60,191 nucleotides of DNA from Mycobacterium sp. (GCF_025933915.1 NZ_JAICZA010000008.1:1-60191), one strand, 5' to 3'; counted from the stretch's first letter, positions 1-9,186 are shown. Notes: generated from the sequence alone by a model not told the origin. Program-made: numbers and translations.

Positions 1-1447
1 CCTCGACGAACCGCGGCACACAGAAGTACGGCATCCGGTCCGCGCAGAAATCGAGCAGCTCCGCGCAATCCAGGGCGGCCCCGGGACGCAACGTCACGAC
101 CAACAGGATGTCGTCTTCACCCAACTCGCTGGGCACCCCGACGGCCGCGGCTTCGGCCACGGCGGGGTGGCGCATGACGACGGTCTCCACCTCGACCGAG
201 GAGACGTTTTCGCCGCGCCGGCGCAACGAGTCTTTGACGCGGTCCACATAGGTCAGGTTCTGATCGGCATCGAGACGACCCAGATCGCCGGTGCGGAACC
301 ACTCCGGGTGCGGATCTACCCGCAGACCCTGACTCACATAGCCTTCGCTCATCACGTGCGGCGACGTGGGCCGGCAGGCGATCTCCCCGACGGTGCCGGC
401 CGGCAGCGGATTGCCACCCTCGTCGAGGATGCGCACGTCGAAATCGGGATTCGGCCGGCCGGAGGTCCCGGGTACGCCCTCGTCGGCCACGGCCTTGAGG
501 GCGATCGGGAATGCCTCGGTCAACCCGTACATCGTGACGATGCGGCAGCCGTAGCGCTTTTCGATGTCGCGGTAGGAGCCCGCGTCGATGGGCGCGGCGG
601 AGATGAACCGCAGCGGCAGCTGCGCGTCACGGGGATCCGCGGGCAGGTTCTGCAACATCGACACCATCGCGCCGGCGCCGGCGAAACCGACGGCCCCGTG
701 GGCGCGGATCTCATCCCACACCTGGCCGGGGTGAAAGGCCTTCGCCAACACGGTGGTTCCACCGACCAGCATCGGCGCCAGCACGCTAGGCGCGGCGCTC
801 AAATGGAAGAGCGGCATCGCCGTCCACAGCACCTCCCCCGGGCCGAAGCCCCACGCCGAAGAGGCGGTGGCGGCCACCGTGAACAGATAATGCCATGTGG
901 TGGCGACCGCTTTCGACGGGCCGGTCGTGCCCGATGTGTAGAACAGCACCCCCACGTCCGCCACCCCGGCGGGGCTATCGCTCACCGGGTGGTCGGGAGT
1001 GCTGCACAACACTTCGGCGAGTGAATCATCCTGCACCACAATGTCGGTCACCGTGTCCAGTCGGCCGACGACCTCGTCGACGCGGTGCCGCCGCTCGGCA
1101 TCGGTGAGGATCACCTTGGCCCGCGACAGCCGAAGCGTGTGCAGCAGGAACTCACCCTTGTTCGCGGCATTGATCGCGGCGCTCACCGCGCCGATGCGCG
1201 CCGCGCCCAGCCAGAGGTAGACCCATTCCGGACAGGTGGCGGTGAACAACGCCACGCAATCACCGCGGCCGACGCCCAAGCCGGCCAACATGTTTGCCGC
1301 CGCGCGGGACCGTCGCCGCATCTGCTCGAAGGTCACGTCCACACCCGCGATCGACATCATCACCCGGTCGGGATACTGCTCGGCCCGCCGATCCAGCACG
1401 GCCGGCACGGTGAAACTGTCGACACCGAATTCGGCGGGCCCGGGCAT
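1..1447 (-). CDS. Acyl-CoA ligase (AMP-binding, FadD type), 3' end cut by window
   Basis: An ANL-superfamily ligase that would activate a carboxylic acid as acyl-AMP and then acyl-CoA. The reading frame runs from ATG 1447 off the left edge, giving about 482 codons without a stop, so only the last few tens of residues, including the A10 lysine, are missing. Visible motifs are the P-loop YTSGTTGPSK, the A5-like YGLTEAF, the A7 motif YRTGD-like FRTGDLGRLD, and the hinge region VDRVKDSLRRRGENVSS. The start ATG shares one base with the stop of the Rieske gene upstream (TGATG), so the two are co-transcribed. It probably acts at the entry of the catabolic pathway encoded around it. The substrate is not identifiable. 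Confidence 0.9.
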   Translation of the reverse strand, partial: MPGPAEFGVDSFTVPAVLDRRAEQYPDRVMMSIAGVDVTFEQMRRRSRAAANMLAGLGVGRGDCVALFTATCPEWVYLWLGAARIGAVSAAINAANKGEFLLHTLRLSRAKVILTDAERRHRVDEVVGRLDTVTDIVVQDDSLAEVLCSTPDHPVSDSPAGVADVGVLFYTSGTTGPSKAVATTWHYLFTVAATASSAWGFGPGEVLWTAMPLFHLSAAPSVLAPMLVGGTTVLAKAFHPGQVWDEIRAHGAVGFAGAGAMVSMLQNLPADPRDAQLPLRFISAAPIDAGSYRDIEKRYGCRIVTMYGLTEAFPIALKAVADEGVPGTSGRPNPDFDVRILDEGGNPLPAGTVGEIACRPTSPHVMSEGYVSQGLRVDPHPEWFRTGDLGRLDADQNLTYVDRVKDSLRRRGENVSSVEVETVVMRHPAVAEAAAVGVPSELGEDDILLVVTLRPGAALDCAELLDFCADRMPYFCVPRFVE

Positions 1448-2574
1448 CAGGCTTTCGCGGCCGCCGGGTCGGGCGCGCCGTCGGCGGTGTAGCCGAAATC
1501 GGACGGCGACGGCTGCGTCCCGGGATAGAAGCGGTGCGCCCAGCGGCGAAGGGCCGCGTAATCATGCGCCTCTTCGGGAGCCAGATTCGGCTTCTCCAAA
1601 TACTTCATGTTCTCCCACGTGAAGAAGTCCTGCTTGATGACTTCTTGCTGAAGCCCGAGGAACCGGGCGGCGCGTCCGGTGGGCACGTCACCGGTGTCGC
1701 CCGGTTCACGCACGGAAGCCTGGGTGTAGAAGTAGTCGGTGTAGTCCTCGTCGACCGGTGTCTGGCCGGTGACCTGAACGGTGGCCACCAGTTCGCTGGG
1801 GAATCGCACCACGCCCAGCCCCAACGAGTAGTTGTCGTAGATGATCTTGGCGTCGACCGGTCCGTTCGGGGTCAGCCACGTCTGCGCCCGGCCCCCGCCG
1901 AAATGGGCGTTGACCGTCGCGTGCAGGTGATAGCCGGCCACCTCGAACGACGCGGTGGTGGCCGGATTGGCGGCCTTGTGCACGTACTGAACGTGGTACG
2001 GGTCAGCGGCGTTCTCGATGATCATCTGCGGGTGCACCTTGACCCGGTTGAGCATCTGGGTGTGCGGATGCAGGGGGTAGTACTCGTCGGTCTCCAGTTC
2101 GGGCAGCACCGGCGGCTGCCAGTAGGGCGCCCGCCCGTGCCGCTCGTGCCAGGCCAGGACGAACCCGTACCACTCCATGCTGGGATAGGTCCGGATGCGG
2201 ACGTTGTTTTTGCACCCGATCTTGCTGTAGGGAATCAGCGCGTTGCTGCCGTCGCCGCGCCAGTGCCAACCGTGCCAGGGGCAGACGATGTTCTCGCCCT
2301 CCACGGTGCCGCCGACGGCGAGGTTGGCACCGAGGTGCTGGCAGTAGGCGTCCATCACGTGGACCTGGCCGGACTCGGTGCGGAACAGCACCAACTCCTC
2401 ACCGAAGTAGTGCGCGCGTTTGACCTGCCCGGGAGCCAGGTCGGAGCCGAACGCAACGATGAACCAGCCCGTCGGGAAACGGTAGGTCGACAACGCGATG
2501 CCGCCCTGCCCGAACTCTCGTTCCGAGGGATCCTCGGCCGACTCCGGGGCCGAGTCCGAAATTGTATCCGTCAC
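1447..2574 (-). CDS. Rieske [2Fe-2S] non-heme iron oxygenase, terminal oxygenase component
   Basis: Oxygenase of the ring-hydroxylating/KshA-like group, which uses electrons from a reductase to hydroxylate an organic substrate. The Rieske motif is CQH at residues 78-80 and CPWH at 98-101 (numbered from the GTG at 2574). The mononuclear iron motif is DPYH plus H, at D191, H194 and H199. An in-frame ATG lies at 2625 but sits inside the AT-rich operator-like site. The GTG codons at 2580 and 2574 are better starts: the second has GGGAG five bases ahead and begins V-T-D-T. No reductase gene is adjacent. It is divergent from a P450 and overlaps the ligase downstream by one base. Confidence 0.88.
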   Translation of the reverse strand: MTDTISDSAPESAEDPSEREFGQGGIALSTYRFPTGWFIVAFGSDLAPGQVKRAHYFGEELVLFRTESGQVHVMDAYCQHLGANLAVGGTVEGENIVCPWHGWHWRGDGSNALIPYSKIGCKNNVRIRTYPSMEWYGFVLAWHERHGRAPYWQPPVLPELETDEYYPLHPHTQMLNRVKVHPQMIIENAADPYHVQYVHKAANPATTASFEVAGYHLHATVNAHFGGGRAQTWLTPNGPVDAKIIYDNYSLGLGVVRFPSELVATVQVTGQTPVDEDYTDYFYTQASVREPGDTGDVPTGRAARFLGLQQEVIKQDFFTWENMKYLEKPNLAPEEAHDYAALRRWAHRFYPGTQPSPSDFGYTADGAPDPAAAKA

Positions 2575-2600
2575 CAGCACTCCCGAGGGTTCGACGACTA

Positions 2601-2627
2601 GCTCTATTTTTACTATCTTAAGCATAG
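2601..2627. promoter_or_regulatory. Candidate GntR operator, site 1 (Rieske/P450 divergent promoter)
   Basis: AT-rich patch in GC-rich DNA containing TTTTTACTATCTTAAGC. The core ACTATCTTA matches the ACTATnWTA core of the sites at 9153 and 26826 and, on the other strand, the site at 6616. It lies between two divergent genes. That it binds the GntR protein encoded at 6680 is an inference from the shared sequence and placement. Confidence 0.5.
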
Positions 2628-2685
2628 AACGTCAACGCGGCGCTCGCCGCCTTATGGTGTGTGTCCGACAGAACGGGGTTCGGTG

Positions 2686-3942
2686 ATGACGGCTACGGCA
2701 GTCGACTTGTCCGATTTATCCTTGTGGTGCAACGGCTTTCCCGACGACCTGTTCGCCGAGCTGCGACGCAGCAGGCCGCTCTTCCGGCACGACCTGACGC
2801 CGGGCGTCGCCAGGCTGTTTTCCGGGGGTGCGCCGCGCGAATTCTGGGTGGCAACCAAACACCGGCACACGGTCCGCCTGCATCGCGATACCGAGTCGTT
2901 CACCGCGGCCGACGGCCCACTCATTCAGCCGGTCGCCATGTTCTCGTCATTCCCGACGATCATCACGTTGGACCCGCCGGACCTGAATAAGCGCCGAAAA
3001 CTGATCTCCAACGCCTTCAATCCGCGCGCGATCGCCAAGCTGGAGAACGGTATCCGGGCGCGTGCGGCGCGGATGATCGACGGCCTGCTCGCGCAGGGTG
3101 GCGGGGACTGGATCGATGATGTCGCCGACGCGTTGCCGATGTCGGTCATCGGCGACATCATCGGCATCCCGGAGGAGGACCGGCCACGAATATTCGACAT
3201 CTTCGACCGCATCCTGAAGGCGCTTGCGCCCGAGGCGGGCCCGAGCGGTCAGGTGGAACTCGAGCTCTTTGGCTCGGTCTTCGAATACGCGATGAAGCTC
3301 ACCGCCGAAAAGCGGCGCAATCCCACAGAAGACATCTGGAGCACGCTCGCGACGGCGGTGATCACCGGCGACGACGGCGAGCAGTTCAGCCTGCCCGAAA
3401 ACGAACTCGAGTTCTTCTTCTTCGTGCTGGCGTTTGCCGGCAGCGACACCACCAAGAACGCACTGGCCATCGGGTTACAGGCGTTCGTCGCCAATCCCGA
3501 GCAGATCGAGCGGTATCGCGAGCGGGAGGACCTGCGGGCCGGCGCCGTCGAGGAGGTGTTGCGCTGGGCGTCGCCGGTGGCGTATTGGACGCGCACTGCA
3601 AAGGTGGACGTCGAGATGGATGGCCTGCACATCGCCAAGGGCGAACGCGTGGTGTCGACCCTTCGCTCGGCCAACCGCGACGAGGAGGTCTTCGAGTCAC
3701 CGTTTACTTTTGACATCGCCCGACAGCCCAACCCCCACGTGGCGTTCGGGGGCGGCGGACCGCATCATTGCCTCGGCGCGATGCTGGCCCGGGCGGAACT
3801 GCGCGCTGTGCTCGACGAACTGCTGCTGCGCTGCGATGACATCGAGGTCGGCCCGGCCAAGGTGGCCCATCCCAATCTGACCACCAACATGTCGATCTAC
3901 GACGAGCTGGCCATAAAGCTGACCGAGCGGCGCTCGGTCTGA
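2686..3942 (+). CDS. Cytochrome P450
   Basis: Soluble bacterial P450 monooxygenase of 418 residues. The oxygen-activation helix has AGSDTT at 251-256, the K-helix ExxR is E290-R293, and the haem loop is FGGGGPHHCLG with the thiolate ligand C362. The start is ATG 2686 with GGGG-rich spacing ahead of it; an in-frame upstream start at 2659 would add only nine residues. A single-cluster ferredoxin gene lies 18 bases past its stop on the other strand and may be its electron donor. It is divergent from the Rieske oxygenase across operator site 1. The CYP family number cannot be assigned without a search. Confidence 0.93.
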   Translation: MTATAVDLSDLSLWCNGFPDDLFAELRRSRPLFRHDLTPGVARLFSGGAPREFWVATKHRHTVRLHRDTESFTAADGPLIQPVAMFSSFPTIITLDPPDLNKRRKLISNAFNPRAIAKLENGIRARAARMIDGLLAQGGGDWIDDVADALPMSVIGDIIGIPEEDRPRIFDIFDRILKALAPEAGPSGQVELELFGSVFEYAMKLTAEKRRNPTEDIWSTLATAVITGDDGEQFSLPENELEFFFFVLAFAGSDTTKNALAIGLQAFVANPEQIERYREREDLRAGAVEEVLRWASPVAYWTRTAKVDVEMDGLHIAKGERVVSTLRSANRDEEVFESPFTFDIARQPNPHVAFGGGGPHHCLGAMLARAELRAVLDELLLRCDDIEVGPAKVAHPNLTTNMSIYDELAIKLTERRSV

Positions 3943-3960
3943 TTCGCGACAGCGCCCGTG

Positions 3961-4152
3961 TCAGTCGACCAGCCGCAGCGCGGCCTTGGGGCACTGGTCC
4001 ACCGCGGCGCGCACATCGATTTCCAGGCGGGGCGGCACCGGGCCGTCCGCGATCTGCACCACGTCCTCGTCGCCCAACTCGAATACTTCCGGCGCCAGCG
4101 ATTCGCAGAAGCCGTTGGCCTCACACAGGTTTTCGTCGACCGTCACTCGCAT
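3961..4152 (-). CDS. Small [3Fe-4S]-type ferredoxin, P450 electron donor
   Basis: A 63-residue ferredoxin with cysteines at C10, C16 and C54 in the pattern CxxNGxC...CP. It lacks the extra cysteine expected for a [4Fe-4S] cluster. Mycobacterial ferredoxins of this type vary at the residue here occupied by N13, which influences cluster properties. It is encoded convergent with the P450 and 18 bases upstream of the CoA-transferase gene, so it is probably co-transcribed from the CoA-transferase promoter. The likely role is electron delivery to the neighbouring P450s. Confidence 0.9.
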   Translation of the reverse strand: MRVTVDENLCEANGFCESLAPEVFELGDEDVVQIADGPVPPRLEIDVRAAVDQCPKAALRLVD

Positions 4153-4170
4153 CGGATGCCCTCCACTTCT

Positions 4171-6585
4171 CTAGAGACCCTTGGGCCGGGTCCCGATCAC
4201 CCCGCTGGTCGCAAGGCGTGTCAGTTCTTCGTCGGTCAGCCCGCACCGATCGCGCAGGATCTCTTCATTGTGCTCGCCCAGCTTCGGTGGCGGCCGCAGC
4301 AGCCAGTGGTCCTGACCGGCGAGGAGGGCGAACGGCGGGCACGGGTAGAGGCCGAGTCCGGTACTCGCATGATGCAGCGCTTCGAAAAACCCGCGCTCGC
4401 GCAGTTGCGGATTGTCGGTGACCAGCGACGGTGACACCACCGGCGCCGCGGGAATTCCCGCGCCGGCCAGGAGTTCCACCGTCGATTCACGTGGCTGCGA
4501 GACGAACCAGTCCGCCAGCCGGGCATCGATGTCGTCGGCTCGTTTCTGACGCCCGGCGACGGTGGACAGCGCCTCGTCCTCGCCCCACGCGGGCCGGCCC
4601 ATCAGGTCGAGCAGCGCGCGCCATTGCGCGTCGTCACGAACGGTCACCGCGATCCAGTCGTCGTCCTTGTCGCCGTGGGCGGCGCAGCGGTAGATGTTCT
4701 GGATCGCCGACCCGTGACCGCGGTTGCCCCGACGGCTCAGCGTGACGCCGAAGACTTCGGACTCGATCGCCTGGATCGCGGTGGCGTTGAGCACCGTTTC
4801 GAGCATCGGCAGTTCGACCAGCTGACCGCGCCCGGTGCGTTCGGCGAAGTTCAGCGCGGCCAGCACGGCGAACGCGGCGTGCACGCCGGCCAGCGGATCG
4901 CAGGCTCCGCGTGGGGTCACCGGCGGCGCGTCCGGCAGTCCGGTCACCCAGGCCAGGCCGGCGATCTGCTCCATGGTGGGGGCGAACCCGACCCGATCGC
5001 GCCAGGGACCCTCGACGCCGAATGCGGGCATCCTGGCGAACACCAGTTTGGGGTTGACCCCGAGCAGCACATCGGCGGTGAGGCCGAAGTGGTCCATCAC
5101 CCGCGGCGAGAAGTTTTCGATCACGACGTCGGCGCCGGCGACCAGTTCGGTGAACAGGCGGCGGCCCTGCTCGGAGCCCAAATCCAGAGTGACCGAACGC
5201 TTGTTGGTGTTCATCGCGTGGAACACCCAGCCGTACTCCCACCAGTCGTCCACGTCGTTGCGCATGCCGCCCGAATAGCGGATGCCGTCGGGGCGCTGGA
5301 TCGATTCGATCTTGACGACGTCGGCGCCGAACGCCGCCAGCAGATGGGTTGCGGCGGGCCCGGCCCAGAAGGCGGTCAGGTCGATGATGCGGACACCGGC
5401 CAGCGGTAACCCGTCGCGCGCCGGTTCGGCTTCGGATTCCTCACGGCTCCACGGGGATTCGTCATCGGCCTCACCGAGGACCGGCGTTTCGCGCACGCGT
5501 GCGGGCGCGCAGGCCGACATCAGCCAGGGCGGACGGGGCTGGTGGAAACCGGCCGGGTTGTGGGCGAAGACCTCGCGCTGGCGCACGTATTCCAGCTCCC
5601 GGATGGTGGAGCCGTTGCCCAGCGCGGCGATCGGCAGCCGGAAAAGTTGCCCGAGCTCGACGATTTCGGCGACGGTCCGTTCGGCCAGCCAGGGATGGAT
5701 CTGTTCGCGGATCAAATCGCGGTATTGCCATCGGCCGATTTGAAACCGCAGCTGTTCGATCTCCTCCAATTGCGGGCATCCGACCATCGCGACGAAGTCG
5801 AGCCACTGCTGACCGGTGACCATGGTGATCCCGACGTAGCCGTCCTTGACGGGTTCGATCGATGGCACCTCGGTGGTGCGGCGGATCGGCGGAACGCGCA
5901 GCAGCTGCGAATGCAACCATTCGCTGCTCTGCATCGTGGTGAGCGCTTCCAGCATGGACAGGTCAAGGTGCTCGCCGGGTCCGCCATGCTCGACGCGGCG
6001 GCGCACGGCCAACGCCCCGAACGCCGCGAACACGCCGCCCATGTACTCGCCCAGATCGCCGCCGATGGAAATCGGCGGGCCGGCGGGATCGCCCCGGAAG
6101 CCGGGTGAGCCCGCCCACGCCTGCAGGGTGAACTCGCTGGCCGCCCGGTCCGCGTAGGGTCCGGTCCAGCCGAAATCGGAGATCGTGACGACGACCGCCC
6201 GCGGCGAGTGCTCCAGCAGTTGCCGCGGGTCGATGCCCAGCCGCGCGGCCTGCGCCGGGCCGGCGGTGACGACGACGACGTCGGCGGCGGCCAGCGTGGC
6301 GTGAAATCGCGCCGAACCTTGGGCGCCGGGGGCGATCGTCATGCTGCGCTTGCCCGCGTTGAGGTAACTGAAAAACGGCGCGCTGTCGCTTTCGGCAACC
6401 GGCGAACCACTGGCGGAATATCGCCGCAGCCAATCCCCTTGCGGTGGTTCGATTTTGCACACCTGCGCGCCGGCGTCGAGCAGCAGCTTCCCGCAGTAGC
6501 TGCCCGCTATCCGGTCACTGATCTCGACGACACGCAAATCGTGTAGCGGTGTCGGCCGGCTTTCGGACCGCTCGCTCAATTGCAC
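4171..6585 (-). CDS. Double-domain CaiB/BaiF (type III) CoA-transferase
   Basis: An 804-residue protein made of two complete family III CoA-transferase modules: residues about 13-370 and about 394-790, joined by an acidic linker. Single-module members are about 400 residues. Each half keeps the catalytic aspartate that forms the acyl-aspartyl anhydride in this family: D177 in SIGGDLGE and D563 in RGACDPLAG. Family knowledge predicts CoA transfer between acyl-CoA and a free acid; as a fusion it would supply both halves of the intertwined dimer from one chain. It starts divergent from the GntR regulator across an inverted repeat and is followed by the ferredoxin gene. Confidence 0.92.
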   Translation of the reverse strand: MQLSERSESRPTPLHDLRVVEISDRIAGSYCGKLLLDAGAQVCKIEPPQGDWLRRYSASGSPVAESDSAPFFSYLNAGKRSMTIAPGAQGSARFHATLAAADVVVVTAGPAQAARLGIDPRQLLEHSPRAVVVTISDFGWTGPYADRAASEFTLQAWAGSPGFRGDPAGPPISIGGDLGEYMGGVFAAFGALAVRRRVEHGGPGEHLDLSMLEALTTMQSSEWLHSQLLRVPPIRRTTEVPSIEPVKDGYVGITMVTGQQWLDFVAMVGCPQLEEIEQLRFQIGRWQYRDLIREQIHPWLAERTVAEIVELGQLFRLPIAALGNGSTIRELEYVRQREVFAHNPAGFHQPRPPWLMSACAPARVRETPVLGEADDESPWSREESEAEPARDGLPLAGVRIIDLTAFWAGPAATHLLAAFGADVVKIESIQRPDGIRYSGGMRNDVDDWWEYGWVFHAMNTNKRSVTLDLGSEQGRRLFTELVAGADVVIENFSPRVMDHFGLTADVLLGVNPKLVFARMPAFGVEGPWRDRVGFAPTMEQIAGLAWVTGLPDAPPVTPRGACDPLAGVHAAFAVLAALNFAERTGRGQLVELPMLETVLNATAIQAIESEVFGVTLSRRGNRGHGSAIQNIYRCAAHGDKDDDWIAVTVRDDAQWRALLDLMGRPAWGEDEALSTVAGRQKRADDIDARLADWFVSQPRESTVELLAGAGIPAAPVVSPSLVTDNPQLRERGFFEALHHASTGLGLYPCPPFALLAGQDHWLLRPPPKLGEHNEEILRDRCGLTDEELTRLATSGVIGTRPKGL

Positions 6586-6615
6586 CCGTCCTTCCGATCG
6601 ACACGCGATCAGAGA

Positions 6616-6646
6616 AGCTATTTATATCATTACTGCTAAAATAGCT
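6616..6646. promoter_or_regulatory. Candidate GntR operator, site 2 (perfect 8-bp inverted repeat)
   Basis: AGCTATTT at 6616-6623 and its exact reverse complement AAATAGCT at 6639-6646, separated by 15 bases. The reverse strand contains GCTATTTTAGC, matching the CTATnWTAG core of the other sites. It lies between the CoA-transferase and the GntR gene, 34 bases before the chosen GntR start, so autoregulation is likely. Confidence 0.6.
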
Positions 6647-6679
6647 AAGCCAGCGAGTTGCATGTGTTTCGAGGATCGG

Positions 6680-7501
6680 ATGACCGCCTTGGGAATTGGC
6701 CCCGACGCCCGGCGCCGGTTGTCGGCGCCGCGGATCGCCGAAATCGTAGCCGACGAGTTGCGCCGTCAGATCATCGACGGCGACCTCGCCGATGGTGATC
6801 TCCTGCCGCGCCAAGAGGTGCTCGTCGAACAGTTCAACGTGAGTTTGGTGTCGCTGCGCGAGGCCTTGCGGATCCTGGAAACCGAGGGGCTGGTTTCGGT
6901 GCGGCGGGGCAACCGCGGTGGTGCCGTCGTTCACGCCCCGGCGAAGACCAGCGCCGCCTACATGCTCGGCCTGTTGCTGCAGAGCGAGTCCGTTGAGCTT
7001 GTCGATCTCGGCATGGCGCTGCAGGAACTCGAGCCCGCCTGCGCCGCCTTGGCCGCCCGCCGCCCGGACCGGGCGAGCACCCTGGTGCCCGAGCTCACGC
7101 GGATCAACGAGTCGATGGCCGAACACCTCGAAGACGGCCGCCGGTGCACCGAAATCGGTCGGGAATTCCACGATCTCGTTGTCCGCGGGTGCGGCAATCA
7201 CACGATCATCGCGGTGGTGGGCAGCTTGGAGACGCTGTGGACCAGTCACGAACGGCAGTGGGCCGACGAGAGCGCGTCGCGTGGCACCTACCCCTCGCTT
7301 GCTCAGCGCCGCGCGGTGCTCAACACGCACATCAAGCTGACCGAGACCATCGCGGAGGGCAACGTCGACCGCGCCCGTCGTATCGCCGGCCGTCATCTCG
7401 CCGACACGCAGACCTACGTCCTGTCCGGTCAGCACGATCAACGCATCTATGCGCTGTCCCCGCAGGCCTTTTCGCGGCCGCGGGATATTCGGCACTCCTG
7501 A
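6680..7501 (+). CDS. GntR-family (FadR/FCD subfamily) transcriptional regulator
   Basis: A 273-residue regulator: winged helix-turn-helix at about residues 17-85 (with LLPRQEVLVEQFNVS and SLREALRILETEGLV) followed by an all-helical FCD ligand domain at about 100-235. In FadR/FCD proteins an acyl-CoA or organic acid usually releases the protein from DNA. ATG 6680 is chosen because GAGG lies five bases upstream; ATG 6662 is in frame and would add six residues. It is divergent from the CoA-transferase, and the SDR follows 19 bases after its stop. The four AT-rich sites at 2601, 6616, 9153 and 26826 are its probable targets, by inference. Confidence 0.93.
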   Translation: MTALGIGPDARRRLSAPRIAEIVADELRRQIIDGDLADGDLLPRQEVLVEQFNVSLVSLREALRILETEGLVSVRRGNRGGAVVHAPAKTSAAYMLGLLLQSESVELVDLGMALQELEPACAALAARRPDRASTLVPELTRINESMAEHLEDGRRCTEIGREFHDLVVRGCGNHTIIAVVGSLETLWTSHERQWADESASRGTYPSLAQRRAVLNTHIKLTETIAEGNVDRARRIAGRHLADTQTYVLSGQHDQRIYALSPQAFSRPRDIRHS

Positions 7502-7520
7502 AGGGCGGCCTGCAACGGTC

Positions 7521-8237
7521 ATGCGAACCGCATTGGTCACCGGTGGCAGCGGCGGGATCGGAAAAGGGTGCGCCCGCAAGCTGGTTGAGCGTGGTTACGA
7601 CGTGGTGCTCTCCGCGCGCCGCGAAGACCCGTTGCGCGCCGCCGCCGAGGAGATCGGCGCGCGGCACCTGGTGGCCGACGCCTCCGATCCGGCCGGATTC
7701 CCCGCCGCGATAAGCGCATTGGAGACGATCGACCTCGTCGTCCACGCGGCGGGGGCACTCGGCGGAACCTACGCTCGCAAGCAGACGTTCGAGCAGTGGC
7801 GGGCCATCATGTCGGCCAACCTGGATTCGTGCTTCGTGGTGACATCCGCTGTGCTGCCCAGGATGAAGGCGGGCTCGCGGCTGGTGTTCATCTCCTCCTC
7901 GGCAGCACACGAGCCGATGCCCGCCCGCACCGCCTACTCCGCCTCGAAGGCCGGCATGAACGCGTTCGCGCGGGCCCTGGCGCTCGAAGTCGATCGCGAC
8001 GGCATCAGCGTGCATATCGTCACGCCGGGCCCGGTGGCCACCGAGATGCTGCAGGACGTTCCCTTTGAGATGTACGCGATCGCGGTATCCGATGTCGCCG
8101 AGGCGGTCGTGTGGCTGGATACCGTTGACCCATCGGTCGACTTGCCGGAGATCCGCTTGTCCGCGGTGGAGCGGGGGCCGTTCGCACGACCGCCGGTCGT
8201 GCCCACCGAGGCCCGCCGCCGCGCGCAACGGGATTGA
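7521..8237 (+). CDS. Short-chain dehydrogenase/reductase
   Basis: A 238-residue classical SDR. The Rossmann motif TGGSGGIG is at residues 7-14, HAAGA replaces the usual NNAG near 75-79, the serine stretch FISSS is at 123-127, and the catalytic pair is Y139-x3-K143. It would oxidise or reduce an alcohol/ketone intermediate with NAD(P)(H). The start ATG lies 19 bases after the regulator's stop, so the two are likely one transcript. It converges with the LLM gene with only three bases between the stops. Confidence 0.9.
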   Translation: MRTALVTGGSGGIGKGCARKLVERGYDVVLSARREDPLRAAAEEIGARHLVADASDPAGFPAAISALETIDLVVHAAGALGGTYARKQTFEQWRAIMSANLDSCFVVTSAVLPRMKAGSRLVFISSSAAHEPMPARTAYSASKAGMNAFARALALEVDRDGISVHIVTPGPVATEMLQDVPFEMYAIAVSDVAEAVVWLDTVDPSVDLPEIRLSAVERGPFARPPVVPTEARRRAQRD

Positions 8238-8240
8238 CGC

Positions 8241-9110
8241 CTACGGTGCCGGGAACGGCTTGATCACCGATTCGCCGAACTCGCGCAGGGAGTCCGGCGC
8301 GGCGAAGTCGGCGAACCAGACGTAGAACCGCTCGACCCCCTGGCCGGCCAGTCCGGTGAAGTGCCCGACCAGCTCGTCGGCATCCCCGCAGATCAGTCCC
8401 GATCCCAGGTTGCCGAATCGACGCATGCTCACCTCGCGCACGGTGTCGGGATCGCTGCCCGACCGAACAAAGCCCACCATCTGCTGGATCGACAATCGGG
8501 CCGCCCCCGCGGCCCCGGTCAGCGTCGGCAGCTTGTCGAGCTGATGCGCCGGCAGGTTCCACCAATCCGCGTACCTGCGAACGAGTTCCATCATCCGGGG
8601 CCCGCTCCCACCCAAAACCAGCGGTATCGGGTGCGAGCGTCGCGGAGCTTGCGGCGCCGACTCGGCGTGCTCGGCCTCCCCCGTCCCATCGCCCCAGTAC
8701 TGCCTGAGCAGTTTCAGGTGGCGGCCGAGCTGATCGACCCTGGCTTTCGGATCCTGCTGGCCGACATCGAATCTGGCGAATTCCGAGGGCCAGGATCCCG
8801 CCCCGAGCCCCAGCTCGAATCTGCCGCCGGACGCCTCCGACAGGGTGACGGCCTGTTTGGCGAGCACCGCGGGATGCCGGAACGCGTCGCAGAGCACCAG
8901 GTGCCCGATCCGCAGCCGCTCCGTCTTGGCGGCTACCCAAGTGGCAATCCCCATTGCCTCCCAGATGCTTTCGTCGGGCAGTCCGGGCGCCTCAAGGTGA
9001 TCGATGAACGCGATGCCGTCGAAACCACTGGCCTCGGCATGGCGCGCCCGCTCCGCGATGTCGGCCGCCGACAGCCGGACCTGCGGCAGGAACAGATACC
9101 ACTCGACCAT
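8241..9110 (-). CDS. LLM-class (F420-dependent type) oxidoreductase
   Basis: A 289-residue luciferase-like TIM-barrel protein. Family signatures include AEASGFDGIAFIDH near the N-terminus, a nonpolar barrel strand LRIGHLVLCDAFRHPAVLAKQAVTL (two adjoining motifs), GGRFELGLGAG, and PLVLGGSGPRMMELVRRYADWWN. Mycobacterial members mostly use coenzyme F420, some use FMN; the cofactor is not certain from the sequence. It is divergent from an acyl-CoA dehydrogenase operon across operator site 3 and may reduce or oxygenate a pathway intermediate. Confidence 0.88.
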   Translation of the reverse strand: MVEWYLFLPQVRLSAADIAERARHAEASGFDGIAFIDHLEAPGLPDESIWEAMGIATWVAAKTERLRIGHLVLCDAFRHPAVLAKQAVTLSEASGGRFELGLGAGSWPSEFARFDVGQQDPKARVDQLGRHLKLLRQYWGDGTGEAEHAESAPQAPRRSHPIPLVLGGSGPRMMELVRRYADWWNLPAHQLDKLPTLTGAAGAARLSIQQMVGFVRSGSDPDTVREVSMRRFGNLGSGLICGDADELVGHFTGLAGQGVERFYVWFADFAAPDSLREFGESVIKPFPAP

Positions 9111-9152
9111 GCGCCACCTAAGCGTGTGATTCGGCGCGATTGCACCGGCGGG

Positions 9153-9179
9153 GCTAGTTTATTATCTTTACTATGTTAG
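9153..9179. promoter_or_regulatory. Candidate GntR operator, site 3 (LLM/acyl-CoA dehydrogenase divergent promoter)
   Basis: AT-rich site beginning GCTAGTTTATTATC and ending TTTACTATGTTAG. The last part, CTATGTTAG at 9171-9179, is a near-palindrome matching the other three sites. It ends eight bases before the start codon at 9187 and abuts the ribosome-binding sequence AGAGG, so a bound protein would block transcription or initiation. Confidence 0.5.
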
Positions 9180-9186
9180 AGGTCTT

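Noticed and set aside
6515..7579. 354-codon frame antisense to the GntR gene
   Set aside because: It would cover the divergent promoter and operator site 2 and has no domain resemblance.
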